Positions 45,233 to 57,072 of a stretch of 64,000 nucleotides of DNA are shown here, one piece after another; within the stretch, counting starts at the first letter, position 1; each line of letters opens with the position of its first letter. A program made the position numbers and the translations under genes. The notes beneath the pieces were generated by a model. That model did not search any database and was not told where the DNA came from. It saw only the letters and a program-made list of their open reading frames with translations. The DNA comes from Ursus arctos (lineage: Eukaryota > Chordata > Mammalia > Carnivora > Ursidae): the NCBI RefSeq assembly GCF_023065955.2, contig NW_026622786.1:51755438-51819437 (forward strand), written 5' to 3'.

Positions 45233-45429
45233 GGGGTGCCTGGGTGGCTCAGTCAGTTAAACGTCTGCCTTCGGCTCAGGTCATGATCCCAGGGTCCTGG
45301 GATCGAGTCCCACGTCAGGCTCCCTGCTCAACGGGGAGCCTGCTTCTCCCTCTCCCTTTGCCTGCTGCTCCCCCTGCTTGTTCTCTCTCTCTCTGTCAAA
45401 TAAATAAATAAAATCTTAAAAAAAAAAAA
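45233..45429 (+). mobile_element. CAN SINE (carnivore tRNA-Lys-derived), full length
   Basis: Complete element: GGGTGCCTGGGTGGCTCAGT head with A box, GATCGAGTCCC B box, CT-rich middle, then AATAAA repeats and a poly-A tail. A perfect 15-bp target-site duplication (AGAAATTGGGTTCTA) flanks it at 45218-45232 and 45430-45444, so the insertion is relatively young. Confidence 0.97.
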
Positions 45430-45589
45430 AGAAATTGGGTTCTAATGAGCATCAACACATCTACTGCAACTAAGGTGAGTATTTTCAATAAAAAACAATA
45501 GTTTCTTATTTGCAGTAAACAGACTATAACTTACAAGGATGTGGCTACTCAGTACGAACTGCCTAACAATAGGCAGGCTCTCATTCAAC

Positions 45590-45970
45590 CAAAATGTATT
45601 CATCGGATATGGTGTCAAACCTTAGACCACTTCTTAGGGATATAAATAAGGCAAGTCTAGTGGGGAAGAAGAACATATAACTGGATCACCATAACACAGC
45701 ATGATAAGGCTGAGATAAAGATAAGCCCAGGATGCTCAGGAGAATACAGAAAACAGGTCAGTATAGCCTGAAGGGAAGGAATGTTGACCTCTGCATTGAG
45801 TCTTAGCAGGAGTGAGCTTGATGAAGAAAGGGGAGGTGGAGTGAGAAAATGGTAAAGTGCTTTGAGTAGAGAAGGAGAATGACATGTGCAAGGATGTGAG
45901 AGACAGCATGGTGTTCAAGAAAATGCGAGCATTTCAGCATGAGGGTGGAGTGTGAGGGAGAGGCTCCTAA
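45590..45970 (-). mobile_element. LINE-2/CR1-type fragment
   Basis: ATGTTGACCTCTGCATTGAG, AGTGCTTTGAGTAGAGAAGG and ATGACATGTGCAAGGATGTG fit a diverged antisense L2. Confidence 0.5.
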
Positions 45971-47277
45971 AAACTGGCTATAGTGTATTTTAGCGATGTG
46001 TGTGTTTAGGGAAGGTTGCAGACAGGATAGAAATTGGGGAGCACACCTAGAAATCTAATAGTGAGTTACAGAATCTATTTAATGGATCTTGGCCAGTATT
46101 TACTTAACCACGAAAGAATAGAATAGAATAGAAAATATCAAGTATAACATATGTAGTAAGGTATTGTTTCATAAAACATATACGTGTGTTGGGACTGAGT
46201 CTTGATGTTTAATGTATGTCTTACTATGAGTCATGATCCAAAAAGTCTGAAAAGCACTGATCTAGTCTGTACCTTCCAACGGGCAGATTGTCCCCTTCGG
46301 ACTTAACAGGGCTCCCTTGGGGGACCTACTATCTATCTATTCCTGTCAGGAGAAAAGAGAGGTCACTTGGAACAAACCTGTCCCAGTTTCTTAAAGACTT
46401 TCCATATTCCAAAGTCCATGATCTAATTCTAAATCTCAAGTGGCTATACAGATAAACTCCAATGACCAGGGCTATTTCTGAAAAGCGATTAGTATTTCCA
46501 TTTTGCAGAAGTGAGACAAAATATGCACACAAAATGAAGCTTCAAATGACTAAAAAAGTTTGGGGCCAGTGAAAAATTCTCTTTCCCAGCTATGTTTTCC
46601 ACCAAATGAATCATCCAGGTACAGAGCCAATGCATATGAGTCATGAAACACACCCTATGTAGTATCTCTCTCTTCTTTTCCTTTACACAGGGATTTTCCC
46701 TAAAAATTCTTTTTGGATTTTATTCCTCACTTTTTTTCCCCCTAAGTCCAGTCAATGTCTCCCAATTTCTTGCCAGTTTCTCTGCTCTTTGATGTTTTCC
46801 TTTATGGTGTTTAATCTTATTTCTCTTCTCTTTTGTCTGATCATTCTGAATTCATAGACAAAGCTCATATATAAAGAAAATCCATATAAAACATGGCTTT
46901 AAAAGGAAAGAACTTAAGATATTGCTGTTTCCTTTAAATTTATTACTTAACTGATTGCAAAGCACAAGAGTCAAAGTTTAACAGAAATAGTTTAATAAAT
47001 ATCTCTTAACTAAGTTATCTGGTTAATTTAGGCCATTAAGATAGTGGAGTTGATAAAAACAAGGCAAAAATTGACTTTGGGCCTAAATTAATTAGACTAT
47101 TGGTCAATATCAGTAGAATTAATCACATATTTGTCTACAAACCAACAATCAGAAGTCAACGTTGGAAATGACAGATCACCTCTTAACACCTAATTATTTA
47201 CACTTCTCTAAGACTACATCTCTCTTCTCTGAGCTATAAAAGCACCAATTCTTAGTGGGACAAACTCTTGTAGAATC
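45971..47277. other. Intron, unassigned
   Basis: AT-rich; contains GAATAGAATAGAA-type repeats near 46118-46131 and nothing else recognised. Confidence 0.6.
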
Positions 47278-47330
47278 ATAGACTTCTTGAACTTGAAAAC
47301 AACCTTAGAGATTATCTGGTCCAGAGTTTC
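47278..47330 (-). mobile_element. MIR-like remnant, left part
   Basis: AGAATCATAGACTTCTTGAA and CCTTAGAGATTATCTGGTCC. The likely continuation is at 47567-47650 (TCATTTTACAGACCAGGAG). Confidence 0.5.
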
Positions 47331-47566
47331 TCAATCAATTTTATGAGGTTGAGAACATAAAAAATATCACATGCCTGGTCCTCATGCAGATTCAAATGGC
47401 CCTTTGGTTGGGAGTCTATGCTTCTTATATCTCTACTGGCTAAGAAATGTTTGTCAATCTCTATTTTCTGTGGTTCCTGAAAGTATTTTTCTTATATATT
47501 TTTTAAATGAAATGTAACATTGAATTTGCTTTATTAAGCTATGTATAAAACTTGGGACTTACTAAT
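47331..47566. mobile_element. Possible hAT-type insertion inside a MIR-like repeat
   Basis: AGAGTTTCTCAATCAATTTT with a following ATGCAGATTCAAATGGCCC resembles a MER5/MER20-like element. The MIR-like text breaks at its left edge and resumes at its right. No clean terminal repeat is visible. Confidence 0.35.
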
Positions 47567-47650
47567 GCAGTCCAACTCTTCATTTTACAGACCAGGAGAA
47601 GGAATCCCAAAGATGGTAAATAATTTTACCCCGGGCTCTGTTCTCCATAG
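47567..47650 (-). mobile_element. MIR-like remnant, right part
   Basis: CAGTCCAACTCTTCATTTTA and CAGACCAGGAGAAGGAATCC continue the 47278-47330 text. Confidence 0.45.
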
Positions 47651-48524
47651 ACCTGGTACCATATGTACAAAGCACATAGCAGGTCCTGATAAATAGTCTA
47701 TTCAACCATTTTTAAAATGGCCATACAGGAAAAGAGTGAGCAAGGAAGTGAAGGACAAGAAATAATTCGCTGTGCTACAATCTCGTGGCTAACATTTCCT
47801 GGGGAGTGTGATTTTCCAGGGGACTGCAGAATTTGTCCTTAATTTTGGTCACATTTTAGTCACTCTGCCAAGAGCCCCATAGCAAATAGCTGCTGCACGT
47901 GAGGGGACACTTGTCTAAGCAAGTGGTGTGAAAACAAATATTGCTTTGTTTAGAGCAACTCAGTGTCTTCCCTCCCTCCCTGCTGAACCTCAAGGACCTT
48001 GGAAAAGGTCATTTTATGAAGTTCTGGTGTGTATATGAGTAAACTTGAATCATCATATGTCATAATCAGAACCACGAAGCCAAATGCCATGAACCAGATT
48101 ACCATGTCATCCCCAAATAGGTTATTATGGCAGGGCTGCTGGGTCACCAGGATACTCTGGCTGGCCTTGTTTTTCATCTTACCCCCGGGGGAGTTCTGGA
48201 CCATTGCTAACATGTATAGCTAAAGCCATTGGAAAAATATCTTGAATTCATTAGAAAGGACAAAAGGACAAAAGAAATACTTATTTCACTTTTTAAATTA
48301 CGTAGCATTAAAGTATCTGAGAGAGTCTCAGGCACAGATCACCTCTAAGAAAGCAGCAGGAAGGGGGATGTAGAGTTGATTAGCTGAGTAATTTAGTCAC
48401 TTAATAAGGAGAGAAGAGTGTATTTTATATAGGGCAGATGTTTGAATTATAAATGTTCACTGATTACAGGGATCAAAATTATGGGATACTTGTTAAATTT
48501 CCAATTCATTCTATTTACTAACCA

Positions 48525-48705
48525 TAGCTATTATTTACTGAGTGTCTGAATCCTGGCAGGCATGCACTTGGTGCTTTATGTGCATTTTTCTGTCATTCCT
48601 GCAATAACCATGCAAGACCATTCACTTCATTTTTCAAACTGGTAAGTGGTAAAGCTATGATTCGTATCCATGGTTATCTACCTCCAGATGATGACTTGGT
48701 TTTCA
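48525..48705 (-). mobile_element. MIR
   Basis: AGCTATTATTTACTGAGTGT and TTGGTGCTTTATGTGCATTT. Confidence 0.65.
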
Positions 48706-48734
48706 AGGACTCTAGTATCCCTCTAAATCCTCAT

Positions 48735-48930
48735 TTTGCCTTTTAGTAGCTATGTGACTTTGGGCTAGTTGCTTAATCTCTTTCCATCTCATTTTCTTTA
48801 TCTTCAAAATAGGGTTAATGATAGTGTCTGCCTAAGAATTCGTTATATGTGAAATAGGCCCATGAAGCACTTAGTTGGCATAGATTAAGCATTTAACCAG
48901 CTTCTGGCTTTTGTCATTATTGTAATGATA
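48735..48930 (+). mobile_element. MIR
   Basis: TAGTAGCTATGTGACTTTGG, TTATCTTCAAAATAGGGTTA and GAAGCACTTAGTTGGCATAG. Confidence 0.72.
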
Positions 48931-49462
48931 GCTTATTATCAGTAGATCCACAAATAACCTGGACAGTTGAGATGCCCAGATACTGAGACTAAACTTTTCT
49001 TACTGACCTCAATTATCTGGGAATTTGTGGTAAAGATCAAATCTCAATTCATAATTACATGGTGGGAAAAGATCAGGTCATCGCCAGGGCTTAGGGTCCA
49101 AGGAGCTCAGCTTATGCTGTGTCACATGTGTCAACACGTTTGACTTCAGGGAAAATTGTCTTAACGTAGGTCAACAGACTTGCAAAAACCAACAACCGCA
49201 AGCTCATCTCTTTAACAGGCTTGTTGCTCTGAAAAGAGGAAATCTGAATAAAATCCATAAGTTCTGTAGTCACTTCCAGTGAATTAGTCCTTTGAGAATA
49301 TGGGGGAGTAGAAACCAGTCTCAATCTAGTTGAGAACAAAGCTTGTGTGTTTTCTGAGTAAAATTTATAGGACGGTAGCAACATACAATATAACTTACTG
49401 ATATGGGCAATAGTTTGATCAGGCATGGATGCTTACTGATTTGGTATTGTAATGTGCTTGTT

Positions 49463-49656
49463 TTTTTTTTTTTTTAAGATTTTTAAATTTATTTATGTGC
49501 GAGACAGCCAGCAAGAGAGGGAACACAGCAGGGGAGTGGGAGAGGAAGAAGCAGGCTCCCAGTGGAGAAGCCCGATGTGGGACTCGATCCTGGAACGCCG
49601 GGATCACGCTGTGAGCCGAAGGCAGACACCTAACGACTGCGCTACCCAGGCGCCCC
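49463..49656 (-). mobile_element. CAN SINE, full length, reverse orientation
   Basis: Poly-T at the left edge, then the reverse of the CT-rich middle and a CCAGGCGCCCC head at the right. A perfect 15-bp duplication (TGTAATGTGCTTGTT) lies at 49448-49462 and 49657-49671. The AACGCCGGGATCACG subfamily sequence resembles arctoid-type CAN SINEs. Confidence 0.97.
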
Positions 49657-49671
49657 TGTAATGTGCTTGTT

Positions 49672-49925
49672 AAAAGAGCCTGGATTCTGGAGTTAGACTT
49701 CTGGAATCAACTCTTGGCTTCTCCACTTGTTAACTTCCCAATCTTAGAAAAATTATTTAATCTTCTTAAAGTTCAGTTTTCTTATGTGTAATATAAACCT
49801 TATAAGAGTATCTACCTCACTGTGTTGTTTTAAGGATTAAGGGAGATATTGAATAAATAAGGCACTTAGCCCAGAGCCTGGTCAAAGAATAAGAGCTTAA
49901 TAAAATGTTAGCTATTGCTGCTTGT
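49672..49925 (+). mobile_element. MIR, nearly complete, beside a CAN SINE
   Basis: AAGAGCCTGGATTCTGGAGT, GGCACTTAGCCCAGAGCCTG and TAATAAAATGTTAGCTATTG. Confidence 0.8.
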
Positions 49926-50604
49926 TGTCAATCTAAAGCTTTCCGTGTCAAGTAAATGTTTTGAACCCCTCGTCCATTCATGAGATCTCGGCAATGGGAA
50001 AAGCTAATGGTGATTTCTTGGACAGAGGAGATGCCTTTGACAGAAACCTGGCAAGCTGTGAGATATATCAGGACAGAGAATTGAGCCTGGACCTCTGATA
50101 CATATAAAGCTCAAACTTGGCCAGTCAATTTCTGTCATCATTCTGATGGGCGATGGTAGTTCATTCTATATATCATTCTTTTGTGGAGGCCATGATTTCT
50201 CCCTCTGAGCTGGGGGTTAGGGGGTAGCAGGGTAGGAGGAAGACTCCTTGTGGCCACGCCTCCAAAGAAACTTCAGAAACATTTATCAAGGGCTAGGATG
50301 CTAGGAGGGGATACTAGTATATTTTATTACCCTTGGCATTGGAAATTACTCCTGCTTCCAAATTAAGTATCAAGGCAGGCTACTAGAGTATGATTGCTGA
50401 ATGCTGTAGAAGACCCATTTGGATTTTGTGTTAGATTCCCTTTTTATTCATGATTTCAAATCTCAAAGAAAGTCTCAATACTGCCTGGAAGTCCCACTGA
50501 GAACTTTCTGTGACACTCTGTTTTATCTTCTCCATTGTCAAATATCCCTCCCCGTCCACAATTTAAATCATCAGATGAGAAAGAACTCTCTCAGTTTTGA
50601 TTGA

Positions 50605-50735
50605 TTATGTGTACAAACCTATCTTATAAGATTGTTATAAGGATTAAATGAGTTAATAAATGAAAATTACTTAGAGCATTACTTGGCACATAGTAAGCTC
50701 TCAGTAAATACTACCTATGATAATGATTATTATAA
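50605..50735 (+). mobile_element. MIR 3' part
   Basis: TTATAAGGATTAAATGAGTT and GCATTACTTGGCACATAGTA. Confidence 0.72.
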
Positions 50736-50739
50736 CCTG

Positions 50740-52300
50740 TGCCTAAATCCATTTCCTTCTTCTTCCCTCTTTCACCTAAAAAGGTGTCCCTGCTCCTGAC
50801 AAACGCCAAGCCCTCAATCTGCTTTCTGGATCCTAGTGTCCTTTACTTCCTCTAGAATTATTCCTTTGATTATTTCCCCTCTCTCTTTATCAGTAACTTC
50901 TCCTTCTTTCTGGATTTTTTTCATCAACATAGAAGTATGCTTTACTATCCTCAAGTGTTCAACCTACTCTGAATCTGGCTTCTATCCTTGTAAGTCCTAT
51001 AAATCTGCTCTTCTCAAGATCATTAGTGAATTCTGTTGTCAAAACTGGTAGTCACTTTGAATCCTCAACTTACTCCAACACAGCTGATGGCCATTCTTCT
51101 CAACCCAGTGCCCTCTCTCAGGTTCCACACTCCAGGGTTTCCTCTTAACTCTCTAGCTATTCCATTTCAATCTTTTCCCCAATCCTGTCCTTCTCTATTG
51201 AATATTTAAATGCTGTCACTTTGGACATGGGCCTAGGCTTGTATTCTCCCTCTACATTACCATTCATGCCTATAGGTTTACTCAAAATGTATGTGCTCAA
51301 AACTCCAAGTTCAGATCTCTAGCCTAACCTGTTTTATGCCTACATCATACCTCCTCTAGGATTCAAAATAGCACTCAAAATTAATAGCTCAGACCAAACC
51401 CTTGATTTCTTTCCCCCCCCCCACCTGCCAAAATTTCCTCTTCTAATCTTATCCATCTTAGTCAGTGGCACCCGGAACCATGCAGTGGCTCAAGCCAGAA
51501 GCCTGGATTTCATTCTTAACTCTTCTTTCTCTGAATGTTTCTACCTTCACCCCTTCCCATTTAATCCATTAGCAAGTTTTGTCTATTCCATATCCAACAT
51601 ATATATCTGATGTCCACTTCTCTCCATCCCTGCTTCTCTACCATCATAAACTAAACAAGCATCATTTCTTACCTGGTCTGCTTCAATGTTCCCTTCATTT
51701 CCATTTTTTCAATCCAATTTATTATCCACATTGATGTCTGAGTGAGCCTTAAAAAGTATGTAACATTTCCGCCTCCATTTTTCCCATTTTTGGGGGGGTT
51801 CCTAATTTGCTTTAATATCACCTTAACTCTTTCCTAGAGCCTACAAGGCCCTACAGGATCTGGCCCCTGCCCCTCTCCGACCCCATTTGGTACTGTTCTC
51901 CCCCCGCAGTTCATCTCACTTTAGCCACACTGGCCTTCCTCAAATACACCAAGTTCAATACATTCTGTTTTAAACATTCTGCTTCTCTGCCTGGAATAAC
52001 CCCCTTTTTCCTTCTCAGCTTTCTGGCTTCAGGTGAAATGTCACCTCCCTGGAGAGACATTTTCTCATTTTCCCATCTCAACAACTTCCTTTCCCTCCCA
52101 TTATTTTCTACCGCTGCACCCTCTAAATATTCTTCAAAGCCTTATCCAAACTTGCTTATCTTCATGTTTATAGTTGGTATCTCCCTCCTGACCCAAAAGA
52201 AAAAAGGTCCATTTCTATTTTACTCACCATGACCTAACAAAATGCCTGATACATAGTGGAATCTACATAATACTTGCTCAATAAATGAGTGAATAAATAA
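50740..52300 (+). mobile_element. Long LINE-2 (L2) fragment, about 1.5 kb
   Basis: Pyrimidine-rich sequence with the classic L2 run: GCCTACAAGGCCCTACAGG, CTGGCCCCTGCCCCTCTCC, AGCCACACTGGCC, TCTGCCTGGAATA, GTGAAATGTCACCTCCC and a terminal CAATAAATGAGTGAATAAA. It is the longest single ancient repeat here. The 5' part, before about 51800, is more diverged. Reading frames within it are remnants, not genes. Confidence 0.82.
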
Positions 52301-52834
52301 GCAGTCATTCAAATATTAATCTAAGCAGTTGAAACCATAGAACTGAAACAGAGCTTCGGCCAACTCACTCAAAGAGCTGGACCATGACAAATTATTCCCC
52401 CAGAGAGTGGTGCCAAGTCCTGTTGATAATGGAGCATCTTGTGACTGTGACTGGATCTTTCCTTCCTCCGGCTTATGCAAATTATATGCCTCCTCTGTGA
52501 ACTCCTTACCCTTATTTAATTCTTAACCAAGATCCAACTTTAACTCTCTGTCCTTGATGAACCCCCTCCCCATATTTCTAGCCCACAGGTCTTCATGATC
52601 CTCTGGAAAACCTACAGTACTCACTTTATATTCCATTTTGTGCATTTTTTATGAACCAAGCACTGGCTCAGGAAATGAGGATCAAACATAAAGTTCTATG
52701 ACATTAACATTTATTTGGCATCTTTGGTAAGTTAAGTATTTTATATTATTTAGGACTCATTGTATTATAATTATAATATCATTAGCACTCACTTGTTCTC
52801 ACTACAAACCCATTTTCTATTTATTTTTATTTAG

Positions 52835-53075
52835 CAAATGTTTTCATAACACATACTATGTACCAGGCCCTAGTTTTAGAACTATACAAATATTCATTCA
52901 TTTAATCCTCATAACAAACCTAATGGATAGATAATATTATGATACTTTGGGAAACTGAGGCAAAGACAAGTTATTTACCTGAAACCATAGAACTAATAAA
53001 TGGCAGGCCAGAATTTGGGCCCAGGCATGAAGCTCCAGAGTCTCCATTCTCAATCATCATTCTAGGCTACCTCTC
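52835..53075 (-). mobile_element. MIR, nearly complete
   Basis: ATACTATGTACCAGGCCCTA, CATTTAATCCTCATAACAAA and GGGAAACTGAGGCAAAGACA. Confidence 0.8.
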
Positions 53076-53159
53076 AACTCTGTATCAGGTAGGTACAACT
53101 ACTCCTTTCCACGAAGAACTCGGGACTCAGGTTAACCTTGCTAGGGCACACAGTTAATT

Positions 53160-53290
53160 CAGGTATTTGACACCAAATACTTACAGTGTGCTTTCTACAT
53201 GACAGGCACTATGCAAAGTTCTGAGATACACAATCACGATGTCTGAACAGACTTGTCCTCAGCAAGTTTACAATTCAGCTGATATGTGGA
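53160..53290 (-). mobile_element. LINE-2 3'-end fragment
   Basis: CATGACAGGCACTATGCAAA, CTGAGATACACAATCACGAT and CAGCAAGTTTACAATTCAGC match the antisense L2 end. Confidence 0.6.
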
Positions 53291-54889
53291 CAGCGTGGGA
53301 TTTAGATTTAACGGTTTCTTAACCCTTAAATCCAAGACTTGTGACATTTCCATGCTCCTATTCTCATAGAATTCAATCAAATTCTTGGGTCCCAAGATGA
53401 CTCCTCAAAGAACAGGTGGTAGAGTTGGGGCAGCTCTGAAAGGCTTCCCTGAGGAGGAGGGCACCACTCATCACTTAGTGTTATTTAACTGCTTAAATGT
53501 TTCACATATAAGTATCATCTCCATCCTCGCTCACTGCAATCTCTTTGAGGACTTAATATTAACTTAATACTGCTCACAGTGTTTGCCATGGTGCTATACA
53601 CATAGCATCCAATAAAGGCATCTTGAGTGAGTTGTGACTGGTTGAGTTCTTACAGTACAGGAACAAAGCTGGAAGTCCTAAGTTTTTCTATGTGTAAGAT
53701 TTCTTCAAGCTTCTTCAAACTTGAACACTTAATTACCATGTCAGACATACACTAGCTTTTCCTGGCTCTCTGGGGACTGTGACTCAAAGAGTGAATGCCA
53801 TAAAACCAGGAGGTGTTCTGAATTTTCTCCTCACCACATGGCCTAGGTCTTCTGCACTTCCAGATTCAATATTGTCCTCCCTAGGGAACCTCACAGCCCC
53901 ATCCGCTGCCACCAAGCCCTCTGGAACGGGGAGTCCTACCTTGTGACCACAAATTGTCTTGTGTTTATGTTGCCAAAATAGGCAAACTGAATTCCCACAT
54001 TTTTTTCACTAGTGCAATGGGAAGCACCAGGGCCTTGGTCCTAGGAAATGATGAAAACCCAACCCAGATGTATACAGAGCAAACACTGCTGTTTGCCACG
54101 CTGTCTTGTTTGTTTTGGAGGAGAGTGGATTTATTAATAATAAAGTTTCGCCATGTGGCAGGCACATCTGGGTTACAAAGTATCAGTCATAGAGAGTAAC
54201 TCAGGAAAAACCCCATTAAGTCACCTAGTCCTGCATTTGCCAAGGCTGTAGGCTCTGTTTCTGCCTTTTGAGCTTTCCCAGCATTTCAGAAAAGATGAGA
54301 TGTTAAGAGCGATGTCTCACCTGTGATTCCAAATTACCATCAACGATGGTGCTTATGATGGGAAAATGGAAAATAAAACACACAAAAAATCTCAACTCCT
54401 CAAAGTTTGATTCATAACCCTGAGTAGGCTGTTGCCCCAAATTGACACAGAGAGAAAACTGAGGAGCAGACTTCAATTCACAGAAGCACGTGGCATCTTC
54501 CATGGAGACTCATGGGCAGAGGAGAAAAAACCCCTACACTTATTTATTTAACACTTATTTATTTAACCTTCTGGCTGGGTTGGGTTGTTGGATTTGGTTT
54601 TACATCCTGAATTACAAAATTTATGATGGGAACGTGTGTCAGCTGTTTGCTGAAGGAAAGAAAGACTTCTGTTCTTTGTCTTCTCTCATAATAGAGCCAA
54701 GCGTCCCACATGGGTTGTTTGGAGAAGTTAAAATATGTCAAGAGTAAGAGCATAACCCTAGCTGGGCTTCCTTTTCTACATCTTCTGTTCTTTCCTCCTG
54801 ATGATCCTGGTGCCTCCTGCCTGGATTGCTGTATAGCTTTTACTCCAACTCAAACCATCTGGCCAACAGCTGCCAAAATCAGCATCAGC
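53291..54889. other. Intron, mostly unassigned
   Basis: Weak L2-like pieces near 53430-53470 and 53580-53640; otherwise nothing recognised. Confidence 0.55.
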
Positions 54890-55072
54890 TAAGATTTACT
54901 GAGAGTCAGTCACACGCCTGCTCTGTGCATACTGTGATCAAATATGTATCCTTTGCTTATTTGTCACAACCACTTTGTAACATAAGGAAGGGGACAGTAT
55001 GGACAGTAGCCAAGGGCATGGGCTCAAAATCAGGCAGAAAGAGTTTTCAGTCCTAGCTCTACTATCTTCCCC
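54890..55072. mobile_element. Two MIR remnants in opposite orientation
   Basis: AAGATTTACTGAGAGTCAGT (minus) is followed by AAGGGCATGGGCTCAAAATC and CCTAGCTCTACTATCTTC (plus). Confidence 0.5.
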
Positions 55073-55074
55073 CA

Positions 55075-55204
55075 CCCAGCTTTATTGAGCTATAATTGAC
55101 ATATAACATTGTGTAAGTTTAATGTATACAACGTGATGATTTGATACATGGATATATTGTGAAATGATTACCACAGTAAGGTTAGTTAACACATCTATCA
55201 CTCC
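55075..55204 (-). mobile_element. L1M 3' fragment, interrupted by a CAN SINE
   Basis: AGCTTTATTGAGCTATAATT, GACATATAACATTGTGTAAG, and ATATTGTGAAATGATTACC, ending ACACATCTATCACTCC at the SINE. Confidence 0.82.
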
Positions 55205-55418
55205 ACTTTTTTTTTTTGAGAGAGAGAAAGAGGAAGGGAGGAAGAGAGAGCACGCATGCTGGGGGGAGGGGTAGAGGGAGAGCGAGAGAGAGAATCCCAA
55301 GCAGGCTCCATGCCTAACACAGAGCCTGACATGTGGCTCAATCTCACAACCCTAAGATCATGATCTGAGCTGAAGTCAAGAGTCAGACGCTTAACTGACC
55401 GAACCACCCAGGCGCCCC
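55205..55418 (-). mobile_element. CAN SINE (older subfamily), reverse orientation, inserted in an L1M fragment
   Basis: Poly-T, a long GAGAGAGA-type middle, then a GACGCTTAACTGACC...ACCCAGGCGCCCC head. Flanks share a TCCAC..CTTTT duplication. L1-like sequence lies immediately to the left, so the SINE landed in it. Confidence 0.93.
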
Positions 55419-55499
55419 TCCACCACTTTTTAATGGAGGCTTTGGGAAAGTCAGTATCTTTGTAAAGTGTGAATAAGAACAGACCCTACTTCATAGAGT

Positions 55500-56090
55500 T
55501 GTTTTTGTTTTTAAAATAACTTTATTGAGGCTTATTTTACATAAATACACTTTACCTTTTCAAGTGTAGAATTCAGTAATTTTTAGTAGATTTACTAAGT
55601 TGTGCAACCATTACCATAGATCAGCTTAAAAATGTTTTTATCAGCCCTCATGCATCTTTACAATTAATCCTGTCTCCTGCTCCTTCCCCACTTTTTGTCT
55701 TTACCTCTTTGTTTTTCCTGGATATTTCATGTAAATAAAATGCAACTGATGGTATCATACCATGTCTGGTATCTCATGTCTGACTTCTTTCACTGAGAAG
55801 AATAGTTTGAGGTTTGTCCGTATCATATGTAGCATGTCATCTCAGTTTGTTCCTTTTCACTGCTGAATAGTATTTCGTTGTATGGATAGAGTTTCTTTTG
55901 TCTATCCATTCTCCAGGTGATGGACCTAATTAGGTTGTTTCACTTCTTGGTTATTATAAATAATGTTGCTAAGGAGACCTGCATTCAAGACTTTGTGTTG
56001 GATATATGCCTTTAGTTTTCTTGTACAGACATCAAAGAGTGGAAGTGGTGGGCCATATGGTACACTTACGTTTAACGTCTTAACTCACAG
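55500..56090 (-). mobile_element. Old L1M 3' fragment
   Basis: AACTTTATTGAGGCTTATTT, TTGTGCAACCATTACCATAG, TTTCCTGGATATTTCATGTA, TTTTCACTGCTGAATAGTAT and TCTATCCATTCTCCAGGTGA form a long antisense L1M match. Confidence 0.88.
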
Positions 56091-56159
56091 AACTGTCCGA
56101 GGCTTAGACATCACATAGAAATGGACTCGCCCAATGCCACCAGGAATAATGATCAGTGA

Positions 56160-56345
56160 AAATCGTTGTTGTAGTTGTTGCTGCTATTCTTTTGGGGGAA
56201 GTTTCTCCTTGTTTACTGTGTAGATGACGAGGTTAAAATAAAGCTCAGACAGGGTTCCCAACTCACTCAAGACCACACAGCTAATCGACAGACGAACTGG
56301 AATTCTCTCTCATGTTTTCTGACTCCAAGCCTGGCATCGTCTCCT
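56160..56345 (-). mobile_element. MIR
   Basis: TAGATGACGAGGTTAAAATA, GACCACACAGCTAATCGACA and TTCTGACTCCAAGCCTGGCA. Confidence 0.65.
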
Positions 56346-56489
56346 GCCACCATAGCCAATACCGCACTAAGCATCCTGAGGAGCACGGCTCTGCTAATTC
56401 AGTCCCCTGCAGAACAAATACCACTGGCGCCTCACTGCACAAGAAATAAAATATCGATTTGTGTGCTAGGTACACAAAGCCTCTTATTA

Positions 56490-56763
56490 TTTTCCCACTG
56501 ATCTTTCCTGCCTAATTTCCCACTGCACACCTCCACCCTATCCTCCCTTCACGAATCCCCCAGGATAACTTTCATTCCAAAAACTCAGCCAACACTCTTT
56601 GGGCCACTATCCCTTTGTTGGAGCATGATCTGAATTCTTGAATAGTATTTCTCACTTTTGCCTTATGAACTCTTACCCATCCTTCAAGGCAGAGTTCAAG
56701 TCATACTTCCTATACCTTCTTACTTCCTCATCCTCGTGATTCTGGTTAAGATTAACCTGCATT
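56490..56763 (+). mobile_element. LINE-2 fragment, left half, split by the LINE-1 insertion
   Basis: Pyrimidine-rich L2 3' sequence (CCTTCAAGGCAGAGTTCAAGTC, TTCCTCATCC) that resumes after the LINE-1 at 57073. Confidence 0.75.
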
Positions 56764-57056
56764 GAAGGGGGAATGAAACATGAGAGACTATGGACTATGA
56801 GAAACAAACTGAGGACTTCAGAGGGGAGGGGGGTGGGAGAATGGGATAGACCGGTGATGGGTAGTAAGGAGGGCACGTATTGCATGGTGCACTGGGTGTT
56901 ATACACAACTAATGAATCATCGAGCCTTACATCGGAAACCAGGGATGTACTGTATGGTGACTAACATAATACAATAAAAAATCATTTAAAAAAAATAAGG
57001 CACAAGATATTGTCACAAACCCAAATATATTAAATCTTTAAAAAAGAGAAAAAAAA
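56764..57056 (+). mobile_element. 5'-truncated LINE-1 3' end with probable 3' transduction
   Basis: LINE-1 3' UTR of the carnivore (arctoid-like) type: GAAACAAACTGAGGACTTC, a G-rich tract, GGTGTTATACACAACTAATG and GGTGACTAACATAATACAAT, then a first A-rich tail near 56974-56998. About 40 bases of unrelated sequence follow (56999-57040), containing ATTAAA, and then a second A-rich tail. A 16-bp duplication (AAGATTAACCTGCATT) at 56748-56763 and 57057-57072 encloses the whole unit, so both parts were inserted together. It carries no open reading frame. Confidence 0.92.
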
Positions 57057-57072
57057 AAGATTAACCTGCATT

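Noticed and set aside
50836..52232. Several 60-70 codon frames in a pyrimidine-rich region
   Set aside because: They lie inside an L2 remnant and reflect its low purine content rather than a gene.
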